The translations under genes and the position numbers were made by a program. Below are positions 10,795 through 22,818 of a stretch of 64,000 nucleotides of DNA, piece by piece. The notes below the pieces were generated by a model. It did not search any database, was not told the origin of the DNA, and saw nothing but the letters and a program-made list of their open reading frames with translations. The DNA lies in assembly GCF_040712315.1 (NCBI RefSeq), contig NC_134024.1, forward strand, positions 62,001 through 126,000, read 5' to 3'. The DNA is from Castanea sativa (lineage: Eukaryota > Streptophyta > Magnoliopsida > Fagales > Fagaceae). Each line of letters begins with the position of its first letter. Positions within the stretch are counted from its first letter, which is position 1.

Positions 10795-11060
10795 ATGTAG
10801 AAAACAACAACAGATAATTATGCAGAAACATTATGTAGAAATAGTATGCAGAAAGAAATAATTATGAAATAATTATGCAGAAACAGTATGCAGAAAGAAA
10901 TAATTATGCAAAAATAACTAATTATGAAATAATTATGCAGAAATAGTATGCAGAAACAAATAATTATGCAGAAACAGTATGCAGAAACAGTAATTATGCA
11001 GAAAAACATAAAAATTTCTGCAGCAACAAATAATTATACAGAAATTAACACCATGTAGAG
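10795..11060. repeat. Irregular minisatellite of 'aattatgcagaaa' units
   Basis: About a dozen variants of 'tatgcagaaa' alternate with 'aataattatg' or 'acagtatg'. It lies on the 3' side of the FAR1/MULE-type gene. The minus-strand ORF in it is a translation of the repeat. Confidence 0.75.
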
Positions 11061-11339
11061 AAACATAAAACATGCAGATCACTGTCAATTGGTAACAAAA
11101 GGAAATTTATGGATCATCATAACTTCAATCTTAAAGTAAGAAAATTACAAAACTAGAACACTTGGTCACAAATGTGACTAAGTTTAAACATTTGAATGTG
11201 ACCAAATGTGACTAAGTTTTGGACCATCAAAACTCCAGTCCTAAACTAGGAAAATTACAAAACAAGAGCACTTAATCTCAACATGTGTCATAGATTATAA
11301 AACATGATCCTAAACTAGAAAAATGGCTTGACTTTATGA

Positions 11340-13988
11340 ACCATCTCATTCCATCCTCTTGTAACACTTTCTCAAGTCAAGGGACCTCCACTTGCAACAC
11401 TTTCTTGAGTCAAGAGACCTCCTCCACCATTAATTTTGTCGTTGGAGCCTACAATACTTGATATACTCTCTAAATGTGATGCTAATGCAACACTTGCTGA
11501 TGAGCCTCCTTGATGTGATGCAGAACTTATAGAAGCCGACTACAAAAAAACCAATTACACATTACACATATCACAAGCTTAGCATTAAAATTATTAAATC
11601 ATGCATCTAAACTATAATTAATATCAAAGTAAAAATATATAATTGTAAATATCTTTACCATTACAAGTTGTGTAAAACTAGTAATATTTCCAGAAGAGAT
11701 ATTCTTAGTTTTCTTTGGTGCCATGATGTCATGTGCATACATTTCCTGTAAAAATTGTACTAGTTTAGCAACAATAATAGTATACTATATTAATGTGTAA
11801 AAATAAAATAGAATGGTGAAAATAATGATAATTTAGAAGATTACCTCCTGCACTTTTCTTTGTTTGCTTATTTGATGTGTCTTCCTTTCGTTTTGGCATC
11901 TTTTCTATCCACGATTTCTACCTACGCTTTTTATTATGATAAGTCTCCCTTTTCTTTATCCCTTTTGGTACAATCATAATCGAAGCACATAATTGATCTC
12001 CTTTGTCTACAAAATCGGTGGAAGGCCTAATGATGTCTTCTTCTACATTAGCTTTGCAAATCCTAAGGTCACAAAGTTTTTTTTTTTTTTTTCAAATCTG
12101 CAATTGCTAAGCTTAGAATATTATGGCCTTCTTTAGTTTCACATGCCTCATTCACCAATTGAATATATTTTGGACATAAATCTCGATACCGATCTACATA
12201 TTCTAGTCGAGTATCCGACTTAATGTTATGTGTTGTGCAATTTGTTCCGCTTCCATCTTTTGCATCTCTTCTCCACCTCTTCATGATATATCTATTAGGA
12301 ATCAACTTGATATCCAATACATCAAGAACTTTCAAACCATGCCTACATAAAATACCAAATGACTCAAACTTTCTGCAACTACAAGATAGAGTCTCATCTA
12401 ATGGATTCCACATGACTTCATATTTTCCATATTGATTGAAAACTCCAACCACATAACTATGTGTTTGACTCACATTGCGTTCTAGGTTGGAAAGTGCCAT
12501 TACCTCTTCAACTTCTGTCTGAAATAAATCAAACAATGTAGGCGTGTACACTGTTGCTACTTGGTTAAGCATAGGAGAGCTTTTGAGCTTCAATCTTGGA
12601 AATTTATGTCTAGAGTTGTGTTCAGCTTCTAACTCCTTATCCCGCTTTTGCTTGACAACTCTTTCAAAATGAGTGAAAAACTCTACTATATTGAGATCAG
12701 TACGCAAGCAATCCTTCAAGTCAACATTGAAACTCTCACTAAGCTGGGTTGTCTTCATTCCTGCAGTGAAAGTTCTCATAACATATGCTTGAGCCCATTT
12801 TTCCTTCAATTTAAATAGATTAATTAGCCATTTATTTTCATGAACATCGTACTTATCCAGCATTTCATTCCAAGCTATAAGAAACTCATCTTCACCATCA
12901 TACTCATAGATACATGCTAAGAAATCATTGTTAAATTGAGACTCATTTTTGAGTAAATGACCCAAGTGTTTCTCAACATTCTGCCACATATGCCAACTAC
13001 ACAATGCATGATATGTCTTAGGCATGACTACTTTTATTGTAGTTGGCATTGCTGCATCTTGATTTGTGAAAATAGTGATTGGCTTCTTTTCAGACATTGC
13101 TCTAAGAAAGTCTCAAATAACCATACAAAAGATTCAATCGTTTCATCATATAAAAGTGTACCTCCAAATACAACAGTTTCTCTATGGTGATTGAGACCCA
13201 AAAATACTCCAAGTGGCCTTGCATCTCTATTTGTATTGTACGTTGTATCAAATGTTATTACATCACCGAAGTGGCTATAGTCAATGATCATTCTTGCATC
13301 GGCCCAAAAGATATCTTAGTAATCAACTCTTCACAATCCAATTGAGTAGCGAAATAATATGAAAGATTTTCCTTAAGTTGACGACTGAAATATCTTCCCA
13401 AGCTAGCAGCTTTCCCATGCTCCATGTCTCTCTGTCGCTTAGTATGTAAATAGTTTTTATGATCTTGCTTGGTAAAACCAAGATTATCATATCCACCAAC
13501 TTGCTTACTAAGAAGCTCATAAGATTGTTTTAATCTTAATCCCGATTCATGTGCCAAATCAATTTCAATAGCATGAGTTGCAACCATTTTTCGTTGTGAT
13601 GGCATCATGTGCACAGTTGATGCGAGGTGGAGATAGTGGTTATGCTCAACAATAAATTCAATCACCACATATTTTTTACTATCTCAATTAAGTATAATAA
13701 CCAAACATGCTTCACAACCATATCTTGTTTCTGCTCGTGGATTCTTTATATTCTGATCTCTCTTGTCTTTGCCTCAAACTCTCTCCTTCGCGCACACAAA
13801 TCTCCTTGAAGTGACCACACCAGTCTTTTTACATTTATTTACATACTCTTTTCTAATACTAAAACTAGCTTTTCTGCCATATTCATTATAAAAATCATAT
13901 GCAATCTCATCTGCTACAAGCTCCATCCCTTTAAATGGGGTAGATTCCATGGGCACATTAGAAGGAACATGTATTCCCATCATTATCC
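11340..13988 (-). pseudogene. FAR1/FRS-like MULE transposase, decayed
   Basis: Read from 13988 down, an exon begins after a TTTTTTCTAG acceptor. It encodes a FAR1-type zinc-finger region (AYDFYNEYGRKASFSIRKEY ... RRFVCAKE ... EFIVEHNH), then a MULE transposase domain (DARMIIDYSHFGDVITFDTTY; LCSWHMWQNVEKHLG) and a SWIM zinc finger (CSCRKFESFGILCRHGLKVL, near 12330-12385). Small 3' exons follow at about 11650-11745 and 11340-11540, each after an AG acceptor. Damage: TGA at 13774 and 13684, frameshifts near 13290 and 13100, a poly-A slip near 12080, and TAG at 11918. FAR1/FHY3 proteins are transcription factors derived from MULE transposases. With the 152-bp repeats upstream and this much decay, I favour a dead MULE over a host gene. 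Confidence 0.8.
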
Positions 13989-14030
13989 CTAGAAAAAATT
14001 GACCATAAAAATGAAAGAGCATCCATCCAT

Positions 14031-14380
14031 CAAAACAACAATATAAACTCACCAAGACAACAATATAAATGCAGAAAAATTAGATGGACTCCAAGAATCA
14101 TCCAGCCATTATAAAGATTCAATCTTTATCACAATAAATTAAAAATAAAAGTTCAGATAGACTCTAACTTGCATCCAGCCATCAAAACAACAATATAAAC
14201 TCACCAAGACAACAATATAAATGCAAAAAAAATGAGATGGACTCCAAGAATCATCCAGCCATAATAAAGATTCAATCTTTATCTCAAATAATTAAAAATA
14301 AAAATTCAGATAGACTCTAACTTGCATCCAGCCACCAAAACAACAATATAAACTCACCAAAACAACAATATAAATGTAGA
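14031..14380. repeat. 152-bp tandem repeat, about 2.3 copies
   Basis: 'caaaacaacaatataaact' recurs at 14031, 14183 and 14336, a period of 152-153 bp. It lies just upstream (in gene orientation) of the first FAR1-like exon, within its intron or 5' region. The extra N-terminal residues of the ORF ending at 14055 come from this repeat. Confidence 0.85.
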
Positions 14381-15789
14381 AAAATGATCAAACATCAAAT
14401 AAGATAAGCATAAACAAGTTTTATGGATATACCTTTGTTTTGGCAAGATAGAAACAAGATGTGCTTTGAACTTTTTCTTTGAACCAATCTACAAAAAACA
14501 GAGATAAGTTAACAGAGATGTGCACGTTTGGTTTTCAGTTTTCCCTCCTCAAAGTTTTTTTTTTTTTTTGTTTTCCAGTAGCTTGTCCGGTTGACTTAAC
14601 AGAGATGTGGCTTTGTTTTGTGCACGGACAGGTTCTCTTTTCCCTCCTAAAAGGTGTTTTTTGTTTTCCAGTAGGTTTTGTAACTCTCTACTTTAAGTCT
14701 TTTAACCATAGTTTAGTTTATGTTTACATTTTAAATGAGGTGGTAGGTTTTTGACCCTTGATGATGTTCAAATAAATCCCCACCGTGAAATGGACCCTCT
14801 CCATTTCAAAGGGAAATGGAGAGGATCCGGATCCAAGCTTTTGCGTGGCACTAGTTATTGATTACCAGTCCCCCACTTTTACTCCTTTCCTTTATTGCTT
14901 TTTTTCTTTTTTAAATCGATGATGGAGTACAGGGTAGTTTTGTGGTAACCGGCTATTGACCATGAATTTTCGAGAAATTATAAGGTCCTTATGGTGGATA
15001 AGTAATGTGGTCTACTATTTCAATAAAAGACTTATATTTATTTAAAATTACTGAGTTAGAAATTTTTTTAAAATAAAAACTGATTACTGACACAACAATT
15101 TTAAACAAGTGGAAATCTTTTAACGTGGTCCATCAAAGGACTGTATAATTTCTCGTGAAACAGACACTTTTAGATGTAGTGGAGTTTACCACGTATGCGA
15201 TATTTCCATTAACAAGAAAATTGCCTCCCCAGTTTCCTAGTTCGGAGAATTGAAGAAGAAAAAAAACATTTTTATTAGGCTAAAATTTATGGTAAAACAT
15301 AAAAATTATCATTAAATTTTGCCTAATACTTGATACTATCAAAACTTTTAAAAGTCACATCAAAAAGCCGTTCGAAAATGTCTGTACTTCTGCTTCCTTC
15401 TTCATCTCTTGGTGATATTTATTTATCATTTGCTATTCAAAAAATATGTCATACATGTAATATTATCAGCTAATTGTTAATTGCCTGTTTAATAAAGGAA
15501 TGGGCTTTGTGCTTTCTTTCTTCGTGTGTTTGTTTTCACAACTTCTCAATATCCTCTGCTTCAAGTCAAATCAACAACTATTTTGCATAGTCTTAACTCT
15601 TGAATGCCTATTTTCCTTTGTTTTTTGTTTGGTGTGGTAGAAGGGTCGAACTTGCTGGCTACTGCTACATGAAAGCCAATTCATTGATAATGATTCCCTT
15701 ACTTTCTTAATTCTTTCATTTATCTTTTTTACTTTCTTTAAAATTATAAATAAATAAATAACTAGAAGAGACTAGGTAATTTTGTGGTC
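14381..15789. other. No gene; W-box-type blocks and mosaic repeats
   Basis: The Phe/Val-rich ORF at 14479-14754 looks spurious. About 14838-14905 repeats the 'cttttgcgtggc' to 'ctcctttcctttattgc' block. About 15500-15720 resembles 59325-59560, including 'aataaaggaatgg', a CAAGTCAAATCAAC run and the 'ggctactgctacatgaaa' phrase. About 15240-15420 is the unoccupied counterpart of the locus that holds the LTR at 17036-18076. Confidence 0.55.
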
Positions 15790-16410
15790 ACTAGCTTAAT
15801 TGAAATTTCATTGAGATGTGAATATGTGGCAATTATTTGACAAGTGTCCAAATCCCAAAAAATCCAATACATTTGCAATTATTTCATTGAGATGTAATTC
15901 TTTTTTTCTTTTTCTTTTTCCTTCTTCTAGAAAGATGTACCTTGTATAGTTTATTTTATTTTTACCTTTTTTATTGAGAAAATTATTAGGTCCCTCTGGC
16001 ATTTTGCTCAATTTTCTCACATTCATAATAGATCTCACCATAATTCTAACAAGCATGACTTTTTTTCCCAAATAGAGGTAGAAATTTTATTGAATAGAAT
16101 AATGAAAGATTACATCAAATCATCGTATGGTGCTTCCCCTTGCCATAGTTGTGAGGACTTAATACGGTAGGCTTGTTTAGCCAAACACAGTGCTCCTCTA
16201 ATGTTTCAAGTTGAATATAAGATATTATTCATTCTTATGTGAGGACACATAAGAGTGGACAATTCCTTCGGTTGAATATATTGTCATTATTTATGACTTG
16301 ATTTTTTGTATGCATTTGATTTTATAGATATACACACGCACACACAATTATGGATACATATATGTAACAAAAAGTTGATGTAATCCTATCTTCACCCTTA
16401 CAAAAAGTGG
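15790..16410. repeat. Duplicated block, copy 1 (partner 18220-19800)
   Basis: It matches 18220-18697 continued at 19603-19800: the 'aagatgtaccttgtatag' region, the 'tgcttccccttgcc' region, and 'caagttgaatataagatat'. It carries no gene. The uninterrupted 'gtttcaagttgaat' near 16207-16220 is the empty site for the hAT-like insertion in copy 2. Confidence 0.8.
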
Positions 16411-16670
16411 TTTAAATCCCCTGTTCTCAGTCAAGTCAACAAGAAGATAACAAGCACTTGTAATTCTATCTTCACTCTTTCTTTTTCCGTGTGTTCGCAA
16501 TTTCAAGTCCCCTGTTCTCAGTCAAGTCAACAACTTTTCCTGGGCCACTCTCAAGGAAATTTAATTCCTTTTCCCATTACTTTTTTCACAGCTTTTGCGT
16601 GGCACCAGTTATTGATTACCGTCCCCCACTTTTACTCCTTTCCTTTATTGCTTTTTTAAATCGATGGAGG
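16411..16670 (-). promoter_or_regulatory. Recurrent upstream block with tandem W-boxes
   Basis: Two runs of CAGTCAAGTCAACAA (about 16425 and 16518) read on the minus strand as TTGACTTGACT, two adjacent W-box cores. The same block lies upstream of the TNL gene. Here no TIR exon follows it. Confidence 0.35.
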
Positions 16671-17035
16671 AGGACAGGCTATCAGGTATCAGCGATGACT
16701 ACGAAGCTCTGCTCATTTACATACAAAGTATACACACATTTAATTTTTGAACTAAAATTGTGACTTGAAATAGTTGAAAATTGTGATTTTCTGTGTAAAA
16801 TTGGTGAGTGTGTGAACCGTGTGTAAGTGTGTGAATCAAACATTTTCAGATGTGGTAGGGTGTACTGCGTATGAGATATTTCCATTCACAATAAAGTTTC
16901 CTCCCTAGTTTCTTACTTTAGAGAATTGTTTATTTAGCTAAAATTTATGGTAAAATATAAAAATTATCATTAGATTTTACCCAATACTTGGTACTATCAA
17001 AACTTTTAAAAATACAAATTCAAAGCTCAAAATTG

Positions 17036-18076
17036 TGTGAATACACAAGAGTTTGTTTAGACCCCAATACGGCTTGGTTGCTTTTACTCTAATTTATTTA
17101 AGTGCGAAACAAGAGTAAATGAAGTGCAATAAACTGATAGAACAACTTTAGTGCATAAACATGAACAACAAGCAATAAAAAGTAAAACACAAGAGTAAGG
17201 GAAGAGAGATGTAACCATAAGATAACATAAAGACGTATTATCGAAGAGGAAACCGAAGAACTCGGCGAAAAATCTCTTCGTCGCCCTCCAAGCGGTGAAT
17301 CGATCCACTAGAGAATAAATGAGTACACGAATAACAAAAGACCCTCCAAGCTTAGTCTACCTAATGTATTTGAGCCCTTCAAATTCCTGCTACTAACTGA
17401 CTTAACGAAGCCTTGTCTTCTCTAGCTCTCTGGATCCCACAATTAGCCCGATTACATCTGCCAAGCCTCACCGGCTTCTTTTGGCAAATCTCCAAAACTT
17501 TCCCAGCTCCAAAACACTCTCTACACTTTGAAAATGTGTGGAATGTATTCGGGTGCAAATCTCCTCTCAAGGTATGACAATGGAAGAAGGAAGAAGAACA
17601 GACTAAAATGATTTCTCTAAAGATGAGTAGCTCTCTCTCTCTAAAAGTGGGGTGTGTGTGTGTTGTAGAAAACCTATCTAGGGGTTTTCTCTCTAAATGG
17701 TCTCCTTTACTTTTGTGGGTAATGAGGGTATATATAGTACGAGCAAAGGGTAAGAAAGTCACACTTAAAAATCCTCCAAGCAAAGAGTTTCACGGGTATC
17801 TCGTGAGAAGGCCTTACCCGCGAGACACTCGCGAAATCCTCCAGGCTGGCATGATTCTTCAGCTTCCAGCATGTGCTTCTCATGTGGCTCTTTCGTGAGT
17901 TAGCTTCTTGCAAAATCCACCTGTTCTTCAATTCACGCTCGATTCTTTACCAACTTAATACTAAACCCAATACAATAAAATTCCACAAAATGCAAGGAAC
18001 AAAATTAAAGCAATTACAACACTTTTGTCATGGAATAAGCCAACAATAATGTTATGATAAAAATCATAACTTAACA
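17036..18076 (-). mobile_element. Probable solo LTR, copia-like, reverse orientation
   Basis: It begins TG and ends CA on the + strand. Read on the minus strand it has a promoter-like CTATATATACCCTC (about 17728-17741) and ends GGGGTCTAAACAAACTCT, the same 3'-end phrase as the copia LTR at 5750. The related sequence at 15240-15420 runs through without it. The left boundary is uncertain by about 30 bp and I could not fix a clean target duplication. ORFs inside are not coding. Confidence 0.6.
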
Positions 18077-18697
18077 CAAACAAAAAGCTGTTTGAAAATG
18101 TCTCTACTTCTACTTCCTTCTTCATCTCTTGTTGATATTTATTTATCATTTGCTATTCAAAAAATATTTCGTGCATGTAATATTATCAGATTATTTTGCT
18201 TAGTCTTTACACTGCGTAATTTTGTGGTGACCAGCGATGGAGCTTATAATTGAAATTTCATTGAGATGTGAATACGTGACAATTATTTGCCAAGTGTCCA
18301 AATCCCAAAATATTCAGTGCATTGGATCTAAAGCCAATTCCTTTACTTAGAAGTTTCATTCTTAGTCTCCTTGTTTGAACTTGGGAAAATTGGTTTTTTT
18401 TTTTTTTTTTTCTAGGAAGATGTACCTTGTATAGTTTAGTTTATTTTTACCTTCCTTATTGAGAAAATTATTAGGTACTTATGACATAGTGCTCAATTTT
18501 CTCACATTCATAACAGATCTCACCATAATTCTAACAAGCATGATTTTTTCCCCCAAATATAGGTAGAAATTTTATTGAATAGAATAATGAAAGATTACAT
18601 CAAATCACAATATGGTGCTTCCCCTTGCCATAGCCGTGAGGACTTAATACGGTAGGCTTGTTTAGCCAAACACAATGCTCCTCTAATATTTCAAGTT

Positions 18698-19602
18698 TAG
18701 TGGCGGCTCCAGAAAGTTTTTTTAGAGTGGTCATTAAAAACACTTAATTTTAAAAAAATTATTGATAATAAAACTTGAATATATTAACACCACAAAATAA
18801 AAACATATTCAAATACATAAAGTTTTAAAATTTTCTTTCACAAGTTTTCATTTTTTAAAATTGTTGTGTGATATGATAGTTCGCTATTAATATTATCAGC
18901 TACATCTTTTTCACTATACACAACCAAGAAATTATTAAGCTACTGATCTTCTATTCAATTACTAACATATTGCCTAAATAAGTACTAATATAAAAAAAAT
19001 ACATTATCTTTTTGAGAAAAAAAATCACATAAATCCAACAAATTCGGTTAAAGACTAAAGTAAATACTAACAGACTAGCTATTTGAAAAGTGTGCATTTT
19101 TTATATAAAAAAATAGCAATTTTAAAATATGCCAATTGAAACACAATTTAAAAAATCACAATTAAACATTTGATTTGAGATTTTAGGCTAATTTGTTTGT
19201 TGAGCAATTTTTTAGAAGTGTTATGTCCACAACATTTTTGCAACACTTTCACAACAAAAACTAGATTGTAAGTTTTTACTAATTCTAATTTGAACTTAAT
19301 ACTGAAATTATTTTCTATTTATCAGTAACACCTGTTATTTAGGATTTGTTACAAAAATATTGCGAATATGTTGTGAACATAACATTTTTTGTAGTTTTCT
19401 TTTCAACATTCAACGAACAAAAATTTTGGAGATGTTGAATTTTATTTTTAATGGGCTCAGTTGTTATTAAGGGTGTTCAACTGTTTTATTTTAGAGTGGT
19501 CAAAAGACCCATACTAATTAAAAACTCAAAATTTTTAAAGTAATAAAAAAAAAAATCAGGGTGGTCACAAGACCACCCTGATTAACACTTGGCGCTGCAG
19601 TG
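18698..19602. mobile_element. 905-bp non-autonomous hAT-like element
   Basis: It is flanked by the 8-bp duplication TTCAAGTT (18690-18697, 19603-19610). The paralogous site near 16207-16220 has a single copy. It starts TAGTGGCGGCTCCAG and ends with the complement of CACTGCAGCGCCAAG, weakly inverted ends of hAT style. Sub-terminal 'agagtggtc' and 'agggtggtc' motifs occur at both ends, and a GGGTGGTC/GACCACCC palindrome lies near 19558-19580. There is no transposase ORF. Confidence 0.75.
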
Positions 19603-19839
19603 TTCAAGTTGAATATAAGATATTATTCATTCTTATGAGAAGACACATAAGAGTGAACAGTTCCTTCGGTTGAATATATTGTCATTATTTATGACTTGCG
19701 TTTTTGTATGCATTTGATTTTATAGATATACACAAGCACACACATTTATGGATACATATACGCAACAAAAAGTTGTAGTAATTCTATCCTCACTCTTACA
19801 AAAGAGGTTTAAATATTAAAACTGTAAAATCTTCCACAA

Positions 19840-20635
19840 CCAAAACATTCGAAAGAATTCCCAATTTTCTTCTTTCAAAGTTTCAAGTTGTGAGAAATGG
19901 AATGATGATATTATTGTATTTTCCTTCCATACGTTAGATAAAAATTAGCATTAGCCAAACTAGACTCCTTGGGAGCATCTTACCAATAAAAAATCTTGTC
20001 TATTCAACTCAATAAACTCTGAAGTCTAGACTAAATATCTCCATCAAATATCCTCTCTCTTGCTTTTGATGCCGGAAACATCAACATAAATACAACAAAG
20101 CATTCAAAATGGTTTAGTCTAATATTTTGTCCATTCAACTCAATTGGACGCCAATTATTTCAGTCACAAATAGTTATAAGGTTCTCAATTTTCATACTAT
20201 ATGATCAAGTTGAACATGAAACTTAGTTGTAGAAAGGTGTAAAAATAAAACCAAATATATAGAAAGGTAGAATATTTTTTTGTACTAGTAACATGTTTTT
20301 CCCAATTTGTGAAAATAGCTTTTAAGAGCAAGCAGAAATGCTTCTACAGTAGACCCTGTCAGTATTCCGATCCAAAGACCCTTTCCTTTCAAGTGTACAA
20401 CGAAGACCAAAACAACACCTACTGGAACCCCAACCAGATAATATGTCTCATGATTTACATAGGCTCCAATATCCTGCCAGCCACTTCCTCTAGGGACCCT
20501 GATGCATATATGGCACAAAATAACTTTGTGAGTTAATGGCAAGCAATATCAAGGAAGAATCACAACTTCTACATTGGTATCATATGCTAATCTATTTTGG
20601 AGAAATATACACAACATGATTATGATGGTTATGAC
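19840..20635. repeat. Duplicated block copy 2 (partner 4700-4906 + 9752-10290)
   Basis: It matches the two sides of the copia insertion in order and without interruption, including 'catcaacataaatacaac' at about 20085. It contains MATE relic 2. It is cut at 20635/20636 by the gypsy LTR. Confidence 0.85.
20285..20498 (-). pseudogene. MATE efflux transporter, C-terminal exon relic 2
   Basis: The minus-strand frame reads [20 protein letters not shown], then [20 protein letters not shown] and GLWIGILTGSTVEAFLLALK, the late transmembrane segment of plant MATE (DTX) proteins. These are multidrug and toxin extruders that exchange organic cations or flavonoids for protons or sodium. The exon begins after a GCATCAG acceptor. 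It keeps the six residues missing in relic 1. Some conserved residues are changed (VARG to VPRG, NLGAYY to NHETYY). No upstream exons were found. Confidence 0.8.
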
Positions 20636-21404
20636 TGTGGGGTGTAAGATTTATAAAATAAACAAGTGGGTCGTGGGTTTGATCGATTGACACCAGTTTA
20701 TTTTTGTCATTGGGCTCCTAAGCCCATGGGTCAGCCTACACCACAGACATCCAAGGAACCGTCCGAGGATGAATTTCTCCTCGGATGGGCCTGGCGAATG
20801 CCCTGGGATTTGCCGAGAATATTAAAGGCAGAGTCCCTGAAGAACCATTGGGTAAGAGGGGGATCTAAGTATCCTTTAGAGGCAACGGCGTGATGGAAAT
20901 ATCTGGGAAAAAGGCTGCTACCTCCACATTAAAGACCCTGCACCTACTTCCCTGGCCGCATTAATGGGGAAGTGACCCCTGAACAGTAGAATTGAACTTT
21001 CCTGCTACTATTCAAAGACTTCAAGAAGGTGGTAGAAGGGGGAGGCACCAAAAGATAAAATTTGAGTGACACGTGGATGTAAAGAAAGAGAAGAAGAATA
21101 TTTAAGGAGAAAAGGAAGAAAGGAAGAGGGGGATTTTTTGGAGTTAAGGAGAGAGAACTAAGAACTGTAATCTTTGGTGTAAAAGAGAAGTAATATACAA
21201 ATTGTTCTCGGCTTGCGTCCGAGGAGGTTCCTTTGTCATATTTGTCTATCATTTGCAAAGATTGTGGCATTCTAACCTGCTTATCAAGTTTTCAATACCC
21301 CCAAACTAGATTTCAAATCCATACTCTACAAATCTTATTGTTTAAGGCTCATTGGGCCTGAGCCCGCGTCTATCGTTGGGTCCAGGTGCAATTGTGTACT
21401 TACA
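20636..21404 (+). repeat. 5' LTR of gypsy element (769 bp)
   Basis: It begins TGTGGGGTG and ends ACTTACA. It aligns over most of its length with the solo LTR at 53922-54679, including 'ctccacattaaagaccctg' and 'cgtccgaggaggttc'. The start is supported by the break in the paralogous block (10253 continues 'atgactatgg'). Confidence 0.85.
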
Positions 21405-21406
21405 AT

Positions 21407-21424
21407 TGGCGCCGTCTGTGGGAA
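21407..21424 (+). other. Primer-binding site (TGGCGCCGTCTGTGGG type)
   Basis: TGGCGCCGTCTGTGGGAA starts two bases after the LTR end. This motif is common at this position in plant gypsy elements. Confidence 0.8.
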
Positions 21425-21472
21425 TCTAATGTTGAAGGAATTGGAACGTCATAGCACGCTTAGGCTCACACC

Positions 21473-22760
21473 ATGCAGAATCTCAGGGATTGCAACTAGA
21501 AGATCTTTTCAAACGTCTTGAGCACCGGAGGGATCGAGAGGGAAGCGTCCACACTGTGTACCCTGGCGCGAGTCATACCCGCGCTAGAGGCAGTGCCACC
21601 CATGAAGATGATGCTAAGGCCATGCAGAGAGAGATTAACCACCTTAAGAAGAAGTTGCGCCGCGTCAGGCGAAGGCGTGCTTCGCCCCCATCCAATCATT
21701 CTTCTGGGGAATCCCGGGGAAGTGGTTACAGCTCCAGGTCATGGTCGCCCCCCAGCGAAACTTCCTCTTGCGAAAAGGATGACCTGCTAGACCGCAGGCA
21801 CAGGAAACTCCCCTCCAGGGGCTTGGGAAACGACGCTATGAGTTGAGCACTACACCAACTCTCCAAATCGCCATTCTCATGTAGGATTGAGAATGGGAGG
21901 CTCCCCAAGCGGTTCACCCAACCCACCTTCACCATTTATAATGGCTGGACAGACCTAGTGGAACATGTGAGTCACTTTAACCAGAGAATGGCGGTGCATT
22001 CCCACAATGAGACCTTGATGTGCAAAGTCTTCCCTTCCAGTTTGGGGCCTGTTGCTATGAGATGGTTCAATGGCCTAAAGTCGGGGTCTGTTGGTTCATT
22101 TGGGGAACTTACTAGAGTGTTCGCATCACAGTTCATTACTTGCAGCAGAGTTCCTCGGCCGTTAGATTCATTGTTATCTATGGCCATGAGGGAGGGTGAG
22201 ATGTTGAAAGCATACTCCGACAGGTATTGGGAGATGTTCAACGAGATAGATGGAGATTTTGACGAGGTGTCGATTAATACTTTTAAAGTGGGTCTTCCCA
22301 CTGATCATGATTTGAAGAAATCCTTGACCAAAAAGCCCGTACGGAGTGTACGTCGCCTCATGGACCACATAGACGAGTATAAGAGGGTGGAAGAAGACCA
22401 ACAGCAGGGTAAGGGTAAGGCGAAGGTTATCCTTCAAGAGAGAAGGGATTTCAGGTCGGACAGATATCACAATAATAAGCCGAGGAGAGATTACTCTAGG
22501 CAGCCTGGCTCGGCAGTTCCTTAGGCTGTTAACATTGTATTCCGAGAACCAGTGCACCAGCTCCTGGAAAAAGTTCGTAAGGAACCCTACTTCAGATGGC
22601 CTAATAAGATGGCAGGGGACCCTGCGAAGCGGAATCAGAATCTCTTTTGCCAGTACCACCAGGACGTGGGTCATACCACCGAGAAGTGCCGGACCCTCTA
22701 GAACCATTTGGAGTAGCTCGTTAGCGAGGGGAAGTTGAAGTAGCACCTATACCAACTTAA
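21473..22760 (+). pseudogene. Gypsy gag, disrupted
   Basis: Frame-1 gag runs from about 21490. An Arg/Ser-rich disordered region (QREINHLKKKLRRVRRRRAS) is followed by the retrotransposon gag domain (HVSHFNQRMAVHSHNETLMC ... MRWFNGLKSGSVGSFGELTR). A zinc-knuckle-like CQYHQDVGHTTEKC lies at about 22647-22690. The natural ATG (21473) is in another frame, so a small indel lies near 21485. Stops interrupt it at 21844 (TGA), 22522, 22699, 22714 and 22741 (all TAG). Confidence 0.8.
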
Positions 22761-22818
22761 CGGGCAAGGCAGTCAGTCTAGCTCGAATAATCAGAAGAAT
22801 AATTCATCTCGGCCTCCC

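Noticed and set aside
17379..17931. ORFs of 74-134 residues
   Set aside because: They lie inside the reverse-oriented LTR, on both strands, with no domain.
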